A stretch of 7,396 nt of DNA. Source: an uncultured Anaerolineaceae bacterium (GTDB lineage Bacteria > Chloroflexota > Anaerolineae > Anaerolineales > Anaerolineaceae). Positions 1-5,387 of this stretch are shown piece after piece (the first letter of the stretch is position 1; each line of letters starts with the position of its first letter). The stretch spans positions 1 through 7,396 of the forward strand of contig CALDSL010000445.1 of NCBI GenBank assembly GCA_937920255.1, given 5' to 3'. A program made the translations under genes and the position numbers. The notes under the pieces are model-generated. The model had not been told where the DNA came from. It searched no databases and worked only from the letters and a program-made list of their open reading frames with translations.

Positions 1-6
1 GAATAA

Positions 7-15
7 TGCTATACT
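7..15 (+). promoter_or_regulatory. Extended -10 promoter element of the tRNA pair
   Basis: The sequence TGC-TATACT is an extended -10 element (TGn plus a near-consensus hexamer at 10-15). It lies about 30 bases before the first tRNA gene, which puts the expected transcription start near 22 and leaves a short 5' leader to be trimmed by RNase P. Any -35 box would lie left of the window, so only half of the promoter can be judged. Confidence 0.5.
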
Positions 16-44
16 CAACGCCGTCAAGAAAATACAGTTTTCCT

Positions 45-117
45 GCGGGCGTGGTTCAGTTGGTAGAATGTCTCCTTGCCAAGGAGAAGGTCGTGGGTTC
101 GAGTCCCATCGCCCGCT
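45..117 (+). tRNA. tRNA-Gly (anticodon GCC)
   Basis: A complete cloverleaf can be folded. The acceptor stem GCGGGCG (45-51) pairs with CGCCCGC (110-116), with U117 as discriminator. The anticodon stem 71-75/83-87 encloses a 7-base loop with GCC at 78-80, and a GGTTCGAGTCC T-arm precedes the acceptor strand. GCC reads GGC and GGU glycine codons. The 3' CCA is not encoded, so it must be added by the CCA-adding enzyme. It is followed 33 bases later by tRNA-Cys, probably on the same transcript. Confidence 0.97.
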
Positions 118-150
118 CTAGATTTTTCAGGCCAGTCGGTCAATACTCCC

Positions 151-221
151 GGCGACGTGGCCAAGTGGCAAGGCAAGGGTCTGCAAAACCCTGATCACGG
201 GTTCAAATCCCGTCGTCGCCT
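151..221 (+). tRNA. tRNA-Cys (anticodon GCA)
   Basis: The acceptor stem GGCGACG (151-157) pairs with CGTCGCC (214-220), followed by U221, the discriminator base typical of bacterial tRNA-Cys. The anticodon stem 176-180/188-192 holds the loop CTGCAAA with anticodon GCA at 183-185. The T-arm GGGTTCAAATCCC is intact. No CCA is encoded. It sits directly behind tRNA-Gly and directly before a terminator hairpin, so the two tRNAs look like one short transcription unit. Confidence 0.97.
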
Positions 222-225
222 CTCA

Positions 226-252
226 AAACGAGCCGGAAGCGGCTCGTTTGCA
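226..252 (+). terminator. Hairpin terminator after the tRNA pair
   Basis: AAACGAGCC (226-234) is perfectly complementary to GGCTCGTTT (241-249), with a 6-base loop GGAAGC. The 9-bp stem starts five bases after tRNA-Cys. The U-tract is short (TTT, then GCATTAT), so it may be a weak intrinsic terminator or a processing stem. Its position argues for ending the tRNA transcript. Confidence 0.65.
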
Positions 253-300
253 TTATCGCCCGCCTGCCCTCATCCTCCCCACTCCGAAAGGCGTTCGCCG

Positions 301-753
301 ATGCCCTCTGGCCGTGTTCATTCCGCCGCCACTGTTGTTCTCGCCGTCTCTGGGGCGTGGATCACTTACCGCAGCGGCGCGCCGGCGGCGCAGGTGGTTG
401 CGCTTACGTCCGGCATCCTCACCGGGCTGGTGCTGACGCCTGACCTGGACGTAGACCAGGGCAGCTATTCGGCGCATGTGGTGCGCCGCGCGTTTGGTCG
501 CCGCGCCGCGCAGTTGTGGATCCTGTTCTGGCTGCCCTACAGCCTGCTCATCCCCCACCGCTCGCATATTTCGCACATGCCCATCCTGGGCACGCTGCTC
601 CGCCTGGCGTACGTGGCCGCCATTCCGCTGCTGGCTTACTGGCTGGCGGGAATGCCGTTTGACCTGCCGCCCTTACCGGCCGCCTGGCCGTGGGCCGCGG
701 CAGGCCTGGCGCTGGCGGATATTGCCCATTTCCTGCTCGATTCGATCTTCTGA
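301..753 (+). CDS. DUF2227 family putative metal-binding membrane protein
   Basis: A 150-residue protein recognised by the DUF2227 pattern. It has an N-terminal SGRxH (His7), PDLDxD (residues 47-52, in the first hydrophobic region), the signature HRSxxSHxPxxGTxxRL (86-102), and a late DxxH pair (Asp140, His143). The His and Asp residues are the presumed metal ligands; the molecular function of the family is not established. Hydrophobic stretches near residues 10-20, 33-47, 72-84, 103-117 and 128-140 suggest an integral membrane protein. Residue placement resembles small membrane-bound metal-dependent hydrolases, but no reaction can be named. The ATG is preceded by a modest AAAGG (287-291) at 9 bases spacing. 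Longer upstream readings in this frame run through tRNA-Cys and the hairpin, so they are rejected. The gene appears monocistronic: 176 bases and a separate promoter lie before the next gene. Confidence 0.85.
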   Translation: MPSGRVHSAATVVLAVSGAWITYRSGAPAAQVVALTSGILTGLVLTPDLDVDQGSYSAHVVRRAFGRRAAQLWILFWLPYSLLIPHRSHISHMPILGTLLRLAYVAAIPLLAYWLAGMPFDLPPLPAAWPWAAAGLALADIAHFLLDSIF

Positions 754-790
754 GCCACCTTTGAATCGGCTTACAATTGCGGCGGGCGTA

Positions 791-819
791 TTGCAGCGCC
801 GCGCGGGAAAGGCTACAAT
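791..819 (+). promoter_or_regulatory. Sigma-70-type promoter of the membrane methyltransferase gene
   Basis: TTGCAG (791-796) and TACAAT (814-819) are separated by exactly 17 bases and match the -35 and -10 consensus at four and five of six positions. The predicted start near 826 leaves a leader of about 100 bases before the ATG at 930. No other element was recognised in the 754-929 gap. Confidence 0.65.
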
Positions 820-929
820 GATTCCAGCAGGCCCAGACCTGCCCATTGCCATGCCGGCACAGCTTTCCTTCTGATCATCCTTCGACATCGCAGCCAGCAC
901 ACACCGGAAAAAAGGAGCAAGCCGCAGCC

Positions 930-1529
930 ATGTACACCGGCATCTACCAGACCATGATCGTACTCAGCGCCGTCCTGGTGTTTTACACCCTGGACGTTCT
1001 TTTTATGACTCGTTTTGACCCCAAGCGTTCGGATTCGCGCAGCGGCCGCAGTTACAGCTATACCATGATCGTGGCGGTGATGGTGCTGTTCCTGGCCGCC
1101 CAGCCGATCTTTTTACCGCAGATCAGCCTGGCCATCCCCGGCCCGGCCGGGCTGGCGGTGCAGGTGCTGGGCGGGCTGCTGATGCTGCTTGGGGTGATCC
1201 TGCATGCCTGGGCGCGCAACCACCTGCGCGAGCTGTATTCCGAGCGGGTGGAAGTACAGCGCCGCCACCACCTGGTGGATAGCGGCCCCTACCGCATCGT
1301 GCGCCACCCGGCGGTGGTGTCGATCGTCCTGTTCGCGGCGGGCATTTTCCTCACCACCCCAGGACTGGTGTCACTGTTTGTGCTGGCCTTCGCCGTGTGG
1401 GATTTGACCATCACCGCGCGGCGCGAGGAAGCGCTGCTCAGCCAGTGCCTGAAGGGGTACGAGCATTATATGAAGTGCACCCCGGCGTTTTTCCCACGCG
1501 CAAAACGCAACCAACGGCAGGAGATCTAG
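930..1529 (+). CDS. Isoprenylcysteine methyltransferase (ICMT)/NnrU-like membrane methyltransferase
   Basis: A 199-residue integral membrane protein of the ICMT/phospholipid methyltransferase superfamily, whose members transfer a methyl group from S-adenosylmethionine to lipid-linked or membrane substrates. The family core is visible: a helix at 72-95, LRELYSERVEVQ (99-110), HxLVDSGPYRIVRHPxVV (114-130; the GPYxxxRHP motif that binds SAM), a hydrophobic pair at 131-158, and the closing EEALL...GYEHYMKCTPAFFP (166-189), like the usual EExxL...YxxYxxxxPRFFP. Two further membrane helices lie at 7-26 and 45-66. The ATG at 930 has AAAGGAG (911-917) upstream at a 12-base gap. A TTG at 846 would add 28 polar residues without a ribosome site and is less likely. 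Bacterial members usually have unknown substrates; true prenylcysteine methylation is unproven here. No neighbour hints at the substrate. Confidence 0.85.
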   Translation: MYTGIYQTMIVLSAVLVFYTLDVLFMTRFDPKRSDSRSGRSYSYTMIVAVMVLFLAAQPIFLPQISLAIPGPAGLAVQVLGGLLMLLGVILHAWARNHLRELYSERVEVQRRHHLVDSGPYRIVRHPAVVSIVLFAAGIFLTTPGLVSLFVLAFAVWDLTITARREEALLSQCLKGYEHYMKCTPAFFPRAKRNQRQEI

Positions 1530-1551
1530 AACAGCGAAATAAAGATCAGAA

Positions 1552-1608
1552 ACGCGAAGACGCGAAGGAAAATCAGTCAATTTCCTTTGCGTCTTCGCGC
1601 CTTTGCGC
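1552..1608. repeat. Octamer-built palindrome between convergent genes (possible bidirectional terminator)
   Basis: Bases 1553-1571 pair with 1581-1599 in a 19-bp stem with a single G-T wobble (1564/1588) and a 9-base loop. The arms are made of 8-bp direct units: ACGCGAAG twice on the left (1552-1567), then CTTTGCGT, CTTCGCGC and CTTTGCGC on the right (1585-1608). The element sits between the stops of two convergent genes. A T-rich stretch follows the stem when read on the minus strand, so it could end transcription, chiefly of the solute-binding protein gene. The unit structure looks like a dispersed intergenic repeat rather than a plain terminator, but only one copy is in view. Confidence 0.75.
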
Positions 1609-1646
1609 TTCAATTTGTTAGATGGTGATGTATTGAGACGACCAGA

Positions 1647-3119
1647 CTACGGCGCGTGCTCGAGCATTTCGGGCACGATCTGGTCAGCCTGCTGGAGGAT
1701 CGTTTCGGCGGGGACGGGGGTGAGCACCTGCAGCATCTGCCAGGTCGCGTCTTCCAGCACGCCGCTGGCGGCCCACCACGCGCCGGGAACGCGCGCAGCC
1801 TGCACTGCGTCCGGCACCAGTTCGAGCGCGGCGGCCCATTCGGGGTTGCGGCTGGCGAAGTTGGTCAACGCCGCCTGCGCCGATTGGCTGACCGGCAGGC
1901 TGTGATTGGCCTCCACCAACCGCACCTGGTTGCGGGTGAGCAGCATATGGCGGATGAAAAGCCAGCCCGCGAGCTGGCGCTCAGGGGTGCTGCGCAGGAT
2001 GCCGTACGAGAAGCCGCTGGCTACCAGCGCCGGCGTTCCGTCTTCAGAGGGGAAGGGCACCAGCCCCCATTGATCGCTGTTGTTGGCGCGCGTCATGGCC
2101 CACACCTGGGCGCGGACCTGGTCCGGGCTGCCAGTGTAGAACAGGGCGCGGCGGGTGGCAAAGTAATCATAGGGCAGCGGATCGCGGCTGTTCCACGCGC
2201 AGCCCTGGTCGAACAGGGAACGGATATATTCAAAGGCCTGGGCGCTCTCACGGCTGTTAAAACGCAGCGCGCCGCCGGTTTCTTCGGCCGGGGCGCCGCC
2301 AAACGCAGCCATCCAGCTCAACATGGTCATGGCGTCTCGGTTGACGATCCAGCCGCCCAGGCCGTCATTTTCACGACCCGGGTCCACCAACAGCGCCTGC
2401 GCCGCGGCGCAAGCCTGGCGCTCAAACTCGGCCGGGGTGGCGGGGGGCTGGTCAAACCCAAGCTCGCGCGCCCAGCTCTTATTGTAGAACAGCACCCGCG
2501 CGCTGCGTTCAGCCGGGATGCCGATCTGCCGCCCTTCCGCCCGGTCCTGCTGATAGAACGCCGGGTAGAAATCGGCGATCTCGTCTGCGCTGAAACCCCA
2601 ATCCGGGTTGGATTCGTAATCGGTCAGGTCGGCCACCAACTGCTGCGTATCCCAGTAGTGCAGCAGGTCAGGCGGCGCGGCGATTACGTCCGGGGCAGCA
2701 TCGGCTGCGCGGGCGGTGGCCACTTCCCAGTACATTTCGCTGCCGCCTCCGGTGGAGCGCGCCGTCACGCGCACGCCCCACACGTTTTCACGGTTGAAAT
2801 CCGCCACCATGCTCTCAATGACCGGCACCGCCTCGCCGGACCAGGGATACCAGAACGCAATCTCCAACCCGCGCAGGTCTTGTGGGTCGACCAGCATGTG
2901 CTCGGGCACTTCGGTTTGGGTTGGCGTGGCGCTGGGTGGGACCGCCGGCGCGGGGGTGCGCGGGCCGGGCCGCGGCGTGGCGGCCAGCGGGGTACCCGGC
3001 CGCGGCGTTTCCTGCGCTTGCGGCAGAGTCACAGTCTGGCAGGCGGCCAGCGCGGCGGAGATGGCCAGCAGGAGCGCTACCAGCCGGTATGTGGCTGCGA
3101 TAGGGCGGTGTCTGTTCAT
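1647..3119 (-). CDS. Extracellular solute-binding lipoprotein of a carbohydrate-type ABC importer (family 1-like)
   Basis: A 490-residue periplasm- or surface-exposed binding protein. Residues 1-27 form a lipoprotein signal: a basic N-terminus, hydrophobic 12-24, and a lipobox LAAC with Cys27 as the lipidated residue. Residues 36-70 are a Pro/Thr/Ala-rich tether. The mature domain starts near 84 with a beta-strand (LEIAFWYPWSG), followed by a first-lobe region with APDVIAAPP (142-150), IGIPAERSARVLFYNKSW (199-216, the conserved hinge strand ending in YNK), a Trp-rich second lobe, and WGLVPFPSEDG (351-361), all typical of sugar-binding family 1 proteins. Aromatic residues in the cleft fit a sugar or glycerol-phosphate ligand, but the ligand cannot be named. 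No permease or ATPase gene is adjacent, so it is an orphan component. The start has no Shine-Dalgarno; see the -10-like site directly before it. Confidence 0.9.
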   Translation of the reverse strand: MNRHRPIAATYRLVALLLAISAALAACQTVTLPQAQETPRPGTPLAATPRPGPRTPAPAVPPSATPTQTEVPEHMLVDPQDLRGLEIAFWYPWSGEAVPVIESMVADFNRENVWGVRVTARSTGGGSEMYWEVATARAADAAPDVIAAPPDLLHYWDTQQLVADLTDYESNPDWGFSADEIADFYPAFYQQDRAEGRQIGIPAERSARVLFYNKSWARELGFDQPPATPAEFERQACAAAQALLVDPGRENDGLGGWIVNRDAMTMLSWMAAFGGAPAEETGGALRFNSRESAQAFEYIRSLFDQGCAWNSRDPLPYDYFATRRALFYTGSPDQVRAQVWAMTRANNSDQWGLVPFPSEDGTPALVASGFSYGILRSTPERQLAGWLFIRHMLLTRNQVRLVEANHSLPVSQSAQAALTNFASRNPEWAAALELVPDAVQAARVPGAWWAASGVLEDATWQMLQVLTPVPAETILQQADQIVPEMLEHAP

Positions 3120-3126
3120 AGCGGCA

Positions 3127-3132
3127 AGTGTA
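3127..3132 (-). promoter_or_regulatory. -10-like hexamer 7 nt before the solute-binding protein start
   Basis: On the minus strand TACACT ends seven bases before the ATG of the solute-binding lipoprotein gene. A transcript from here would begin at or next to the start codon, giving a leaderless mRNA, which agrees with the absence of any Shine-Dalgarno in the 45-base gap. The -35 region at 17-base spacing (TTTCTT) is poor, so the call is tentative. Confidence 0.35.
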
Positions 3133-3164
3133 CCGGAAAAGCGGACGGAAAGAAAGACCCGGCC

Positions 3165-3809
3165 TTATGCGTCTAGAGTGGGCGGGCGGGATGGGGCGTA
3201 AGCCATCACAAAGAACCCGCGCAGGGGTTCGCCGGTGGTCTGCGACATCTTCGCGCCGGGGTTCCAGCGTTCAGGAACGATCAGCGCCGGTTCAATGCCG
3301 GGATGGTTGGGATCGTACAGGCGGATGCGCAACCAGCCGTCTTCAATTTCTTCGTAGCCGGTGGCGATCACCTGGTGGTTGCCGGTCGGGTCGGCCAGGC
3401 CGCGCGTGCGCACCAGGCACAGCACGGCGGGCAGGCCGACGTTGATCAGCGAGCGCATGCGCGCCAGTTCCACCTCGCAGGTCTTGCGGCCGACGTATTC
3501 GTCGTCCCGCAGCAGCCAGTTGGCCAGGCGCAAGAGCAGCAACGGGCTCATGCTCTCGATCTGCCGCCGGTAGAGGTAGCGTGCCAGCGCGGGTGTAAGC
3601 GTCTCCACCCGGTCAAAGCGCGGGATGGGCTGCCCGCTGTTCTGGTAATCCAGGGCAGCATAGCACATGCCGCCGCACAACCCAATCACCAGTTGCTCCG
3701 GGGTCAGCCGCTTGAGCAACGGCATGGCGCGGCGGGGGCGCGGGTCGAAGGCGTTGGCAAAACGAAAACCATCGTCGCGAGCGGCGAATTTCGTGTGCAT
3801 GGGGCTCAT
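3165..3809 (-). CDS. Papain-fold/C39-like cysteine peptidase-related protein
   Basis: A 214-residue protein with no signal peptide or membrane helix, so probably cytoplasmic. I do not recognise a named family member, but the layout is that of papain-like C39-type proteins. A nucleophile region GLCGGMCYAALDY (43-55; Cys45 the likely nucleophile, Cys49 one turn later at the start of a helix) is followed by a helical middle part (72-125), then TGNHQVIATGYE (142-153; His145) and a strand ending in LYDPNHPG (164-171; Asp166 or Asn168 as third residue). The spacing Cys-100-His-21-Asp fits a catalytic triad of this fold. Activity and substrate are unknown. The ATG at 3809 has a perfect GGAGGTGA six bases upstream of the spacer, which favours it over the ATG three codons later. 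The gene has its own extended -10 promoter and ends 45 bases before the binding protein gene. Confidence 0.65.
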   Translation of the reverse strand: MSPMHTKFAARDDGFRFANAFDPRPRRAMPLLKRLTPEQLVIGLCGGMCYAALDYQNSGQPIPRFDRVETLTPALARYLYRRQIESMSPLLLLRLANWLLRDDEYVGRKTCEVELARMRSLINVGLPAVLCLVRTRGLADPTGNHQVIATGYEEIEDGWLRIRLYDPNHPGIEPALIVPERWNPGAKMSQTTGEPLRGFFVMAYAPSRPPTLDA

Positions 3810-3876
3810 GGCTCACCTCCGGTGACAGGGCGGGTTGGTAAACAGGCCGGCAGCGGGTTCGCGCCGGTGTGTGAAA

Positions 3877-3885
3877 ATTATACCA
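3877..3885 (-). promoter_or_regulatory. Extended -10 promoter of the C39-like gene
   Basis: On the minus strand the sequence reads TGG-TATAAT, a perfect -10 hexamer with the TGn extension. The expected start near 3870 gives a leader of about 60 bases that carries the GGAGGTGA ribosome site. No good -35 box is seen, which extended -10 promoters can do without. It separates this gene from the SCO pair upstream. Confidence 0.65.
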
Positions 3886-3930
3886 TCCCCAGGGTGCGAA
3901 GGATTTGAGCGCCCGCGCAGCACGAAGAGC

Positions 3931-4548
3931 TTAATGGGTCATGATATAGGCCACATCACCGGCAATGGCCGCGCCGGGGGTGCCGTACGGGTACACCACG
4001 CGCAGGTAGCCGTCTTCATCCACCAGCAGCACAGTGGCGGTGTGATCGATCAGATAGCCGCCGCTGTCATTGTACGGTCGCTTTTGGAAAAAGATGCCGT
4101 ACTGCGCGGCAATTTCATTTAATGTATCGATCTCGCCCGTCAACCCGGTCAACCGGCCGGCCGGGTCGATATTGGCCAGGTAGGCTTGCATGCGCTGCGG
4201 CGTGTCTTTCTCCGGGTCGATCGAAACGAAGACCACCCGGGTCTTTTCCGCGCGGCGGCCAAGCGCATCCAGCATGTCGCGCATCTCGTACAGGGTTGTC
4301 GGGCAAACATCCGGGCAGGCGGTGTAGCCAAAGAACAGCAGCACCACACTGCCGCGCAGATCGCTCAGGCGCACCGGCTGGCTGCCCGGGCCGGTGAGGG
4401 TGAAGTCGTAGGCCGGCTGGGGCGACTGCATGACCGTGCCCGCGAAGGTGTGCGGCCGCACCGCGTTCCACAGCACAATCACAGCCACCAGTCCGATCAC
4501 CAGCCCCAGCACCGGCAGCGTCCAACGCGAGCGAATAATGTTGATCAT
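3931..4548 (-). CDS. SCO1/SenC family copper chaperone / thiol-disulfide protein
   Basis: A 205-residue, membrane-anchored thioredoxin-fold protein of the SCO1/SenC/PrrC family, which in other bacteria delivers copper to the CuA site of cytochrome oxidase or reduces its cysteines on the outer face of the membrane. An N-terminal helix at 11-30 anchors it. The outer domain carries FTLTGPGSQPVRLSDLRG (49-66), the metal/redox motif CPDVC (Cys78, Cys82) preceded by FFGYTA, VSIDPEKDTP (108-117), and the third copper ligand His169 in DHTA. All three ligands are present, so it looks functional. I chose the ATG at 4548 because GAGGAG lies 9 bases upstream; a TTG at 4572 would add eight residues and overlap the preceding stop but has no such site. 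It lies 20 bases behind a second SCO gene in an apparent operon. No oxidase gene is in view. Confidence 0.93.
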   Translation of the reverse strand: MINIIRSRWTLPVLGLVIGLVAVIVLWNAVRPHTFAGTVMQSPQPAYDFTLTGPGSQPVRLSDLRGSVVLLFFGYTACPDVCPTTLYEMRDMLDALGRRAEKTRVVFVSIDPEKDTPQRMQAYLANIDPAGRLTGLTGEIDTLNEIAAQYGIFFQKRPYNDSGGYLIDHTATVLLVDEDGYLRVVYPYGTPGAAIAGDVAYIMTH

Positions 4549-4555
4549 GCCAAAT

Positions 4556-4563
4556 CTCTCCTC
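4556..4563 (-). promoter_or_regulatory. Ribosome binding site deciding the start of the second SCO gene
   Basis: On the minus strand GAGGAGAG lies in the 20-base gap between the two SCO genes. The core GAGGAG ends 9 bases before the ATG at 4548, which supports that start against the upstream TTG at 4572. Confidence 0.7.
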
Positions 4564-4568
4564 AGCGT

Positions 4569-5237
4569 TCAATGCGGGTAACAGGCGAAGAAATGCGCCG
4601 CCTCGTACGCCAGCCGGGCCGAACCCTGGGCCTGGGCGATTTCTTCATACACCAGGTCGAGCTGCTCAACAAAACGGCCGGTGTCCAGTTCGGGAGTGTC
4701 GTAAATGGCGCGCACGATTCCCTCGCCGTCCACCAGCACGTAGCGCGGCGCGAAAAAGATCGTGCCGTTCTCGCGCGGCTGGTACAGCACGCCAAACGCG
4801 CCGCCGCTGACGTTCTTCAAGATCTTTTCCGGGCCGGTCAGCCACTTCCACTCGACCGCGCGCGGCGTAAACGGTGGCGAATAACCGGCAAGCTGCTGCT
4901 GGGTGTCGTTGGCCGGGTCGATGGTGATGGTGATAAACCGCAGCGCGGGAGCGCGCGGTGGCTGTTCCGCCAGCCTGCTGTCGATGGCCTCAAGAGTGCG
5001 GTAAATAGCGTCGCAATCCTGCCCGCAGCGCGAGTAGGCAAACGTATACAGCGTCAATTTTCCGCGACCATCCTCGCTGGTCACGGTTTGCCCGCTGCCA
5101 TCCACCAGGCTGTATCCCGGCGCCAGGCTGATGCGCGGCAGCACCAGCACCGGGCGCGCAATCACAAACCACAGGATGGCTACCACCACCACCGCCGCCA
5201 CAATCGCCGCGGTTTTCCAGTACCAGCGCGTTTTCAT
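4569..5237 (-). CDS. SCO1/SenC-like protein lacking the copper-ligand histidine
   Basis: A 222-residue protein with a membrane anchor (residues 9-27) and an SCO-type thioredoxin fold: LTLYTFAYSR leading into CGQDC (Cys71, Cys75), then FITITIDPANDT (101-112), a loop, and YVLVDGEGIVRAIYD (166-180). Aligning this last strand with the downstream SCO places Phe162 where the copper-ligand His should be, and the nearby residues read FFAPR instead of DHTA. Copper binding of the usual Cys2-His type is therefore doubtful; a thiol-disulfide role, or a ligand from elsewhere, is possible. The C-terminus extends beyond the usual fold into a helix ending AAHFFACYPH, with His214, Cys219 and His222 as candidate ligands. 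First gene of the SCO operon. There is no Shine-Dalgarno, but an extended -10 lies just before the ATG. Confidence 0.85.
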   Translation of the reverse strand: MKTRWYWKTAAIVAAVVVVAILWFVIARPVLVLPRISLAPGYSLVDGSGQTVTSEDGRGKLTLYTFAYSRCGQDCDAIYRTLEAIDSRLAEQPPRAPALRFITITIDPANDTQQQLAGYSPPFTPRAVEWKWLTGPEKILKNVSGGAFGVLYQPRENGTIFFAPRYVLVDGEGIVRAIYDTPELDTGRFVEQLDLVYEEIAQAQGSARLAYEAAHFFACYPH

Positions 5238-5243
5238 GTGTAC

Positions 5244-5252
5244 ATTCTAGCA
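5244..5252 (-). promoter_or_regulatory. Extended -10 promoter of the SCO operon, leaderless geometry
   Basis: On the minus strand TGC-TAGAAT is an extended -10 element whose last base is six bases before the ATG of the first SCO gene. Transcription would start at about the A of the start codon, consistent with the absence of a ribosome binding site. No convincing -35 box is present. Confidence 0.5.
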
Positions 5253-5337
5253 CAATCTTAACAATCGCTGCTTCCGCGTGAGTTTCATCGTGCTCACAAA
5301 CCGATAATCGTCCGTATCACCCCTTCCAAAAGTGGGG

Positions 5338-5343
5338 TATAAT
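5338..5343 (+). promoter_or_regulatory. -10 box of the sortase operon
   Basis: A perfect TATAAT lies 44 bases before the sortase start, in the 150-base gap shared with the divergent SCO promoter. The -35 region at 17-base spacing (TATCAC) is weak. ACCCC (5319-5323) and GGGGT (5334-5338) form an inverted pair across the spacer and could be a regulator site, although five-base arms may be chance. Confidence 0.6.
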
Positions 5344-5387
5344 CGAAATTAATTCACGACCGCTCTAGCCAACATCAGGATGCTGTA

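Noticed and set aside
76..300. Upstream extension of the DUF2227 protein in the same frame.
   Set aside because: It would be translated through tRNA-Gly, tRNA-Cys and the terminator hairpin. The family N-terminus SGRxH begins right after the ATG at 301.
118..300. The tRNA pair considered as the attachment site of an integrated element.
   Set aside because: No integrase gene, no duplicated tRNA 3' end and no change in gene content follow the tRNAs within the window.
761..777. TTGAAT followed by TACAAT as a promoter.
   Set aside because: The two hexamers are only five bases apart. The correctly spaced pair is TTGCAG/TACAAT at 791-819.
1552..1608. The octamer units considered as a CRISPR remnant or an integron attC site.
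   Set aside because: The units are contiguous without spacers, and no cas or integrase gene or attC core sites are seen nearby.
1656..3176. A 506-codon open frame on the plus strand opposite the solute-binding protein gene.
   Set aside because: It is an antisense shadow caused by high GC at third positions. Its translation is rich in Arg, Gly and His without any fold or motif, while the minus strand encodes a clear lipoprotein with family motifs.
4572..5261. A 229-codon plus-strand open frame opposite the first SCO gene.
   Set aside because: The minus-strand reading shows an SCO fold with CxxxC. The plus-strand product is a low-complexity Arg/His/Gln-rich shadow.
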